From Akanthomyces muscarius (lineage: Eukaryota; Ascomycota; Sordariomycetes; Hypocreales; Cordycipitaceae), in NCBI RefSeq assembly GCF_028009165.1, contig NC_079242.1, positions 62,001 through 126,000 on the forward strand: a stretch of 64,000 bases of DNA. The letters are read 5' to 3'. Positions 56,299-64,000 of the stretch are shown piece by piece. The position numbers and the translations under genes were made by a program. The notes beneath the pieces were generated by a model. It was not told the origin of the DNA, did no database searches, and saw nothing but the letters and a program-made list of their open reading frames with translations. How positions within the stretch are numbered: position 1 is the stretch's first letter; every line of letters begins with the position of its first letter.

Positions 56299-59180
56299 GA
56301 GGGAGGTTCCGCGTGTCTATTAATACTAGAGCAACTTTCGATAGATCATTAGACCTGCGCACTAAGTTTTTGTTTTTACAGACATGTGCGTCTAACTTGT
56401 TATTATGTATCTTGTGCGTCACTTATTAGTGGTGGCGCGAACAGGATGGCTGGCTTCGGGTGGAGAGGGAAAGCTCGCGGTACGCACCGTGGCACCGGAC
56501 CACGGCACATCAAGTGCAGCGATCTCAAAAGAAACGGCGAGTAATCGAGGCAAAGCCGGGTGAAACATCGAATTCACAAGCCACAGGAGAGATACAATGA
56601 TAGTTCGTTGTCCTGCGCCAAGCCAGGTTGTGGAAATCAGCACGCGTATTATGTCATGATGATGGTCAAGACTCTTCAGGGTCATCTACCGAAACAGCCT
56701 AGGTCGCGATTCGAGCCGAGTGGTTGCCAGGCACAACCTAAGTGACCTAGAATGGCAAAGTCAATCCGAAAGGCACATTAATTCACAGACTTGCGTCGTG
56801 GGCTCGGATCCAACCAGCCTCGAACGCGAGGTTGCAAGGACCCTGGGAGTCAGTACGCGTAACAGACAGCGAGCGGAGGGCATTTTTTTGGTCTGGCCTG
56901 CGACCTTTTTTTAACCTTGTAAAACGAGTTACGACGACTGTGGGGGAAATCCGACCGTGGGAATGCGAGCACGAACTTCAGCCACCAGTTATCCGTAGAC
57001 GATGGCCTTTTCCTCCCTCCCCCTCGGTGTATCCAAGGCGGGCAGTCTTTCACAAGTGCGTGCGGACGCTCTATTATCAACAGCTCCATCGGCTCTAGGT
57101 CGAGGAACAAGACATGTCTAGCGGGAAGAGAGGACAGCTCGTAGGGCAGAAGAGGGGAAGAGACTGAAATGGATGGGCGGGCCAGGATTGTATTCTTTCG
57201 GTCTTAGCGTGCACGCGCGGCGAGATACAAGGCTCTGTAGATAGGTGTAGCCTGTAAGCAAGCCACATGCAAATGCAGTCACATACGCACGACGGATCAC
57301 TGATGGGGTGACACTCGCCGAGGCTTTGGCAACAGCCTTTTCTCGTTCTGGTTGCCGTCCTCTGCTGGAGTGTTGTGTCGATACAGTAACCTGCCTCCGT
57401 GCGGTAATAGCTTCTTGGCGCTCGCACGAGGCTCCGGTCAAGGTGTACCTAGAGAGAGGTACTAGTAAGGTAGCCAGGTAGCCAAGTGCCAGTCACCAGC
57501 CAACCAGCCTGAGGGGCGCATACACATACCTACCTACCTTTCCAACCGGGCGCGGGCGAGACCGTGGCGCGCCAGCAATAGCTATCCCTTTTCTCCCGGT
57601 GGCTGAAAGTTCCTTGCTGGTGTCCTGGCCCGTAACTAGCTGCTAATGACACGATGTGAGCGAAACCGAGAGGCAGCAAGAGACGGCCGCCCGGCCAAGC
57701 CCTGAAGGTAGCATCGCGCCGCTGTTATGGACCCGTCTGGATGGAGCAACGACGGGTTAGGCTTACTTTTGAAGTTTCGGATGGCGGCCTGGGGCCGGGC
57801 TTGGAGCATGGCGAACCCCCGGCCCCGGAGAAAAAGTGAGAAAAGAAGGACACGAAAAAGAAAAGGTCGTGAGTAAGCCATCGGCCATGAACGGGGAAAG
57901 AACCAGGTGCTACTGGTAGACGAGCCAGAAACCGGGCGTCGGCTGGGGTCTAAACTGGGCCTTGTATATGATTGAATGCCAAGTACGGAGTAGCAAATCA
58001 ATGGTTGTCCAATGACATGTAACATTACGCAGAAACAGGGACTGTTATGTTAATACCTTGTACTGGTAGAAGTAGCACCGATGGCTGGCATGGTCATGGT
58101 GACAACATTGGACAGGTCTCGTTTAGCAGGTACCTGCCAGCGCGCCCAAAATAGCGTGGGCTGGATGGTGCCCCTCCATCAGCGGCGTCGTGTGTAGTCG
58201 GCCATTTTGCCCTGTAACTTAGTTAGTTGACAATCGGCCAGCTGCCAGTCATATCATCGACGCGCTTCCCTGTTTGCAACTTCTTTTCTCTGGCATCACC
58301 CTATTCGCCACGTGCACATCTCTATATTCAGCATTCTTTTCTTCTTCGCGATCTAGGCACTCGTCGCTGTATTCTCACGAACCTCCATTGACCCAGCCTT
58401 TTCACCAATTCCGTCCTCAGCCAGGGCTTTTAACTTCACCGGCTTTCCCCAGCAGCAACTCTATCCGGCCTGCGTCGCACCGTTTGTCCGGCACCGTCAT
58501 CGATGCAAAACCAAAGCCAATTATTCTACATGTCCTGCCCTACGTCGTTTTCGCACTTCGCCTGCTCCTCGCTTTCCATTTCTAGCTTCATCCGCTGAAA
58601 GACTCCGAACCTGGACGACTCCCCCGGCACCCAAACTCCGCCCTTGTCCAGCCTTCGTTTTCCTCTTGCGGATCTCACGGCTACGGAGACTAGCAGACCT
58701 CCGAACTGAAAATCAACTAGATTAGCTGGAGGCTTACCACAGCGCCGTGACAGCCCAGGTCATCCCGACGATATTTTTTTTTTTGCCTTCTCATCTTTAC
58801 GTGTCTTACAGACGTCCCGGCCCAGCAATTTACGCTCCATCACTGTTTCGCCGTTTTACAACGGTTTTGCTACTGGCGTTCCCGAGTCTACCGAACACTT
58901 GTCCGGGAATAGTTGAACCACTACCAAATCTCGAAATTTCACCTTTGCCCTTCAGCAGCACGTATTTTCGCTGCCGCGCGCCTTCCTCAACGACGGCCAG
59001 TCGCAGTCTTTTTTGCGCCTGCGGACTGCTATTTTTGGGGACTGGCTGAGCGCGACACCACTATTCCCACTCTCCGCCGCCTGCTTCTCCCGTCCCGTTA
59101 CGTGATGCCAGCAAATTGAGCTTGCGCTCGCGCCACGACTCCTTTCGCCGGAATCACACATTGCTCTGCCCTTTGCTAGC
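56299..59180. other. long intergenic region and 5' leader of the WD40 gene
   Basis: 2.9 kb with no supported gene. TAGGTA/TACCTACC words cluster at about 57440-57545. The right part (58250-59180) is pyrimidine-rich, as in long fungal promoters and 5' UTRs. A minus-strand frame at 57118-57441 contains one possible membrane segment (AYVTAFACGLLTGYTYLQSL) but is not supported otherwise. Confidence 0.45.
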
Positions 59181-59192
59181 ATGGAAACATGA
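59181..59192 (+). promoter_or_regulatory. minimal uORF overlapping the WD40 start codon
   Basis: ATG GAA ACA TGA: the stop codon of this three-codon upstream frame overlaps the main ATG (59189-59191) as ATGA, an arrangement suited to termination-reinitiation. A second short uORF (MPAN) lies at about 59104-59118. Confidence 0.6.
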
Positions 59193-62100
59193 CCACCGAC
59201 GTTTCTTCGCCTACGCTAGCTGGCGATCTGCACTCGGCCAGGGACCACGATCGACACGCGCGACCTGCCGCCAAATCGCCGTCAGGTCAGTCCCACGACC
59301 AACAACGGCAGCCCCCCAAGTATATGCTAACGGAACCTTAGTGGATGAGAATGGCTCCGAGTCCCTTAGTCCAATTGTCAGTCGACGCCCAACCTCCAAG
59401 CATTCTCGCAGCACCGGCCCGCCCGTCAGCAAAGATAACCAGTCGAACAAAAATACATTAAAACCCAGCACGTCAAACCAAGGGCACAACTCTGGATTAG
59501 ATCCCCTCAGCACAGTCCGTATTATACCGCTGCACTACGAATTGAGCCCTGCTGACTCCTATAGCAAATATACCTTCGGACAAATAGCAATACCGAGCCC
59601 ACCATTGCGCAACGCCTGCTCAGCGCCGGCAGACCCGACAGCCCGACCCCCGACAGCATTGGTCGCCCCAGCCACGACTCGAATCCCAGTGCGCGCCCTG
59701 ATAGCATCAAGGACCGAAAAAAAGGTACTTCCTTTCTCAGTCGCCTATCTATTCGCGGACCTTTCAAGAAGGATGACGATATCGATTCCGACTCTGAATT
59801 CGGCGACCACGGCCGCACTGATGGAAGTAATGCCCGGGCTCTTACCACAGTCATGGGCGCGGGAGGTGGCTATCTCCCGCTGCACAAGGAACCGCCCCGA
59901 TATATTCGGGTCAAGGCGCACAACAAAAAGTCTCGCAGCTTCAACCACCTGTTTCTCGCTCAGGAGCTTTCTAGCACTAAGAAAGACGATGGGCACTCGA
60001 AACATGCGCCTGCCACAGTCGTTGGCAGCAAAATTCTCAAAGGAGGCGATGCCATATGGGCGGCTGAATTCAGTCTCGACGGTCGCTACCTCGCAGTTGC
60101 GGGCATGGACCATATCGTCCGCGTTTACGCCGTACTATCGACACCCGAGGAGCGAAAAGCCTATGAAGCTGAGCAGGAACAAGAAGACGAGAAGGAGAGC
60201 CGTTCCAAGAGGGAGCGACTGAGTGCGCCCGTCTTCCGCAGCAAGCCTATCCGCGAATTTGAGGGCCATTGTGGAGAAGTACTCGCGTTGAGCTGGAGTA
60301 AGAATAACTTTCTGCTGTCTTCCTCTATGGACAAGACAGTGCAGCTATGGCATCTCAGCCGGCAAGAAAGTCTCTGCACCTTCAAGCACGATGATCTCGT
60401 CACTTCTATTAGATTTCATCCAACCGATGACCGCTTCTTCCTGGCTGGATCCTTGGATGAGCAGCTGCGGCTCTGGAGCATCCCTGACAAGTCTGTCGCC
60501 TTCGCTGCGCCGACGGGTGAATTTATCACGGCCGTGGCCTTTACTCCAAACGGCAAAACGGCCATCTGTGGTCTTCTAAGCGGCGTCTGCATCTTTTACG
60601 AGACGGAGGGTCTCAAGAATCCCTGGCAGATTCATGTTCGCTCATCGCGCGGCAAAAATGCCAAGGGCAGTAAGATTACCGGCATTCGCACCAAGGCGAC
60701 CTCTGTACACGGCACCCGCCAAGCAGATGTCAAGGTTCTCATTAGCTCCAACGACTCGCGTGTACGCATCTATAGCTTGAAGACGCGGATGCTGGAAGCC
60801 AAGTTCAAAGGGCACGAGAATTCGTCCAGCCAGATTCACGCCCGATTTAGCGATGACGGTCGCTTTGTCACCTCGGGCAGCGAAGATCGCAAAGCGTATA
60901 TATGGGACATCTCGCACCCTGAGCTGGAAGTCCGCGACAAGCAGCCTTATGAGTGCTTTGATGCGCATCCCGAAGTGGTAACAGCCGCTCTCATGGCTCC
61001 CATCGCGACAAAGCAGCTCTTAGGCGCCTCGGGTGACCCAATTTATGATTTGTGCAACCCGCCGCCGGTGACGCTGATGAGCTTGAGCGAGGCCACGATA
61101 AGTCAGAGCGCTCTCTCCGAGGCTACGCACTCGGATGCGCCGGCGAGCGTCAAGAAGCAAAACGAGAGTCCCGCTTACATCGAGCGCTCCAAGCACAAGG
61201 ATGGCAACATTGTTATTACTACAGATCGGAAAGGCATCATCAAGGTCTTTAGGCAAGACTGTGCGGCCGTGAAGCGGCACCAAAGCCTGTGGGAGACAGG
61301 ATCCAAGTTTTCCGGAAAGGTGGCCGGCGTTGGTCGCAGCTCAAGCTTGGCAACGAGAACAAGCGGTGGCAGCCGTGCTCACTCTCGACGTGGATCTCTG
61401 AGCACGAGTGGCAATTTGATGCCAAATCAGATTTCCTCTGACAGAATTATGAGTTGGCGACAGGACATTGAAGGCGGACGAAACTCGGTTGGAACGCCGG
61501 CAACAAGAAGTGAAAGATCAGTCTCACCGTCCAAGACCGGCATCCGAACGCCGCTCAATGGTTCAGTCTCCAACCTGGCGTCGGAAGCCCGAAAGCAGCC
61601 GTATATCGCCACGACTCCGTCGCGAAAGCTGAGCAACGGCAACATGCAGAGGCGTGGCCGAACAACCTCGAGCAGCCTTGAGCCCCTCAAAGTGGCCGGC
61701 AAAGAAACAGACCAGAACATGGGACCTGCTGTTCCTCCGACCCCAAGTTTTAGTCTAATTAGCACCACGGACTCTGATATACAGGAAGAGGGCCGTGACG
61801 GCAGCTTTTGGAACCTGAGCCGCTGGCGCGGAGGCCTTTCTGGGCTACGCAACGTGACTAACAGCAACGCCGCAGGCGACAAGCCATACACCGGATCTCG
61901 CCGGACGAGCACCTCGACAGAGCGATCAGCACACGGTCACCGTCGCAGCATGGGCGTGCACGATTTGCGGCGGTTGATTGCGAGCGGGGATGAGACCAGC
62001 CGACGGCGGTCCATGTTGCCGGCAATGTCTACATCGGCAACAAGCGACGTGGAGTCGGAGGTGCTTTCGCAGACGGTGAGCCACGAGCCGGCGCAGCGGA

Positions 62101-62204
62101 ATGCCGTTGTCGGGAGCAGGCGGCGTCAAGAATCGCCAGGCAAGAAGCGGACTGACTCGGGAGTCGGACAGCTGAGCGAAGCGTCGAGCGAGGTGAGCGA
62201 CTAG
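59189..62204 (+). CDS. WD40 protein of the WDR44/Dgr2 type
   Basis: Scaffold protein with a central WD40 propeller. Three exons (59189-59285, 59342-59514, 59565-62204) add up to exactly 969 codons. The first intron has a perfect branch GCTAACG; the second (50 nt) uses GTCCGT...CTATAG. The N-terminal 200 residues are disordered and Ser/Pro-rich (SAGRPDSPTPDSIG). Then come GGGYLPLHKEPPRYIRV and the repeats: ILKGGDAIWAAEFSLDGRYL, FEGHCGEVLALSWSKNNFLL, FKHDDLVTSIRFHPTDDRFF, TGEFITAVAFTPNGKTAICG and FKGHENSSSQIHARFSDDGR. The C-terminal third is Ser/Arg/Thr-rich, with many potential phosphorylation sites. The order and spacing fit yeast Dgr2/YMR102C and animal WDR44 (a Rab11 effector), so a trafficking role is plausible but inferred. 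Confidence 0.88.
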
Positions 62205-62673
62205 GCTGAGATGCAAGGTGTGGGGATGCTGAAGGCTTGGATATGAAATGCATGTACGCGGGACGTACGACGATCCTGATGAATGTGACAATTGAATGCG
62301 CAGCGTATAGCAGAACATCTTACCTCATTTATCTGGAGCAGGTAACATTTACTTTGAAAATTTGCATGCTGCAAAGCGCAGAGCTGGATAGCGAATGAAT
62401 CAGCCAATCTTGTATATATTGGGACCAAACACGATGCTTGTGATCCGTGCATGGCCTTTTGTATTTCTTTTCGGGGTGCGCAATCCACATGATTCGGCGA
62501 CTAATGAAGACGTCTGAACGGGGAGTATTTCAATTGTTTTTGAATTTATGGTAAGTAGCTATCCTGCTAGCTGCGACGCGACTCTTTCGTCGAGTCGACT
62601 CTTGTTCTCCGCCCCGGGTATAAGATGTTCAGGAATCGCAGTATTTTTTTTCTCAGTAGTCCTTGTTCGGTGT
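62205..62673. other. convergent intergenic region
   Basis: Holds the 3' ends of the WD40 gene and the thioredoxin gene. Nothing else seen. Confidence 0.5.
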
Positions 62674-63115
62674 TTAGAACTCTTCGCTCGTCGAGAACTG
62701 CATAAATCACCACAAAGAGAGTGTGCCGTTAGAGATGTGCAGCATTTCCATCCGTCGTCGTGGCACTCACAGCATCGCCCGCTTTGGCCTTGGTCGAGAG
62801 GTCCTCAAGAGTTTTCTGCAGCGCGGGGGGCTTGGGCGCCGTCAGGTCGCTCGTCTTGTCGCCCTTTTCGAAGAAGAAGAAGGCGGGGATGGAGCGGACG
62901 CCAAGCTCAAAGGCCAGGTCGGGCACCTCGTCGGTGTCGAAGCGCGCAAAGGTGTACTTTTCGGGGAGGCTGAGCGAGGTGGCGAACTTGTTGAAAAAGG
63001 GCGAGATGGCCTTGCAGGGGCCGCACCAGACGGCGTGGGCCTGCAGAGCGACGTAGGGCGTCTTTTGGACGAGCTCGTCGAACTGGGCCTTGGTCTTGAT
63101 GTCGATGATGGACAT
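62674..63115 (-). CDS. thioredoxin
   Basis: Small cytosolic dithiol oxidoreductase. Exon 1 (62771-63115) begins MSIIDIKTKAQFDELVQKTP and contains the active site HAVWCGPCKAISPFF; the cis-Pro loop follows in GVRSIPAFFFFEKGD. A 73-nt GTGAGT...TGCAG intron (branch TCTAACG) leads to a short exon 2 (62674-62697) coding FSTSEEF. Total 122 residues, a little longer than the usual 105-110 because of the charged C-terminal extension. Reading through the donor would give a 128-residue alternative ending DGNAAHL. The upstream in-frame ATG would add a long non-conserved leader and was not used. Confidence 0.94.
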
Positions 63116-64000
63116 GGTGGTGGTGTTTCTTCCCTTTTCTGGCGTAGGTAGTTGCAAGAGAGCAGTTTTTGGTCGGTGGTGGGGGTGGGAGGGTGGCCGC
63201 GTTGGGATGTAATGAAGGGTTGAAGGAGGGAAAAGTGCCGCGAGTGGACGATGGCTGGACGAATATATGTCTCCAGTGCCAATTGAGCTAGCGAGTTTGA
63301 TAGCTGCCAAGTTTGATCGGTAAGCTAGCTGTTTTGTCATCGACCAGTGCCGCCGCCGCCGCCGCCTGTCCTCCGCCCATCACGCAGGACGAGCCATGAC
63401 AAAATGCCGTGAGGGCGATGGCGTGCTTTGGCGGGGCACACAGGCTAGTTCGGATCGCCGACGACGCGGCCACGACGGGGCCGACGACGTGAATGATTCC
63501 AGCGAAAGAACTCGGATCATCGGCATAGAAGGGATGGGCGGCTCAAAATGGCAATGGAACTGCAGTGTTCGAGGGGATTAATGCCCTGGAATCCCGTCGG
63601 TTCGCAGCGACATGAGTGTTGAACATCGCGCGTGGCATTTGCCGATGGTCCGACTGTGGGCTAGGGTGGCTCAACAGGCATGCCAACAAAGAGGCAAGAA
63701 GTTATAATACCTATACGTTGTGTTAGTAAATTACTGATGGTGAATGGTATGTAATTTTTCTTTAAAAGAATTATGCCAGAGGCAAGAATAAAAGCGAAAA
63801 GAGGATAAAATAAGGAATTCTAAGTCAATAGAGGAGAACAAGAGCGCTACTCTCAAATTTACTGTCCTGTCTAATTGACAAGACCCCGGATTATGCAGAA
63901 CAGACATGGGTAGGGTACGGGTGGCGAGGCAAGAAAGGCGTAGGTGCTGTTTCCAAGCAAACAAACAACTTGTTGATTTGCATAAGATAACGAAACGATT
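63116..64000. other. intergenic region at right edge
   Basis: Promoter of the thioredoxin gene and beyond. No gene supported; contains a GCCGCC repeat run near 63348-63366. Confidence 0.5.

Overview
This window is filamentous ascomycete nuclear DNA. Genes carry short introns (about 43-75 nt, GT-AG with a CTAAC/CTGAC-like branch point), are well spaced, and include fungal-type Zn2Cys6, DUF3112, KTR and DUF4604 families. The mix fits Sordariomycetes, probably Hypocreales; that placement is inference from gene style, not from a search.

The left part (about 1-28 kb) is accessory and looks like an aromatic polyketide gene cluster. It holds an AidB-type acyl-CoA dehydrogenase cut by the window edge, a Zn2Cys6 regulator, a DUF3112 membrane protein, a DMATS-type aromatic prenyltransferase, a salicylate-hydroxylase-like FAD monooxygenase, a non-reducing polyketide synthase (SAT-KS-AT-PT-ACP-ACP-TE) and a two-copper tyrosinase. 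A reasonable reading is that the PKS makes and releases a fused aromatic polyketide, the flavoenzyme hydroxylates it, the DMATS enzyme C-prenylates it, and the tyrosinase oxidises the phenol or catechol to an o-quinone. The Zn2Cys6 protein is the likely local regulator. I do not recognise this exact gene set. The known NR-PKS plus FMO plus DMATS clusters that I can name (neosartoricin/fumicycline, viridicatumtoxin) use TE-less synthases with a separate metallo-beta-lactamase thioesterase, which is not seen here.

From about 30 kb to the end the window is mostly housekeeping: mitochondrial ribosomal protein uL15m, a KTR-family mannosyltransferase, a DUF4604 protein, cytochrome c oxidase subunit IV, an unrecognised 360-aa protein, a bacterial-type M61 aminopeptidase without introns, Dom34/pelota, a small probable mitochondrial protein, an aldo-keto reductase with an 11-nt exon, a large disordered protein, a RING protein with SUMO-interaction-like motifs, Prp19, OHCU decarboxylase, a TesB-type acyl-CoA thioesterase, a WDR44/Dgr2-like WD40 protein and a thioredoxin.

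Exon joins were worked out by eye from splice signals and reading frame. Where all exon lengths add up to a whole number of codons I say so. No database search was possible, so all family names rest on recognised motifs.
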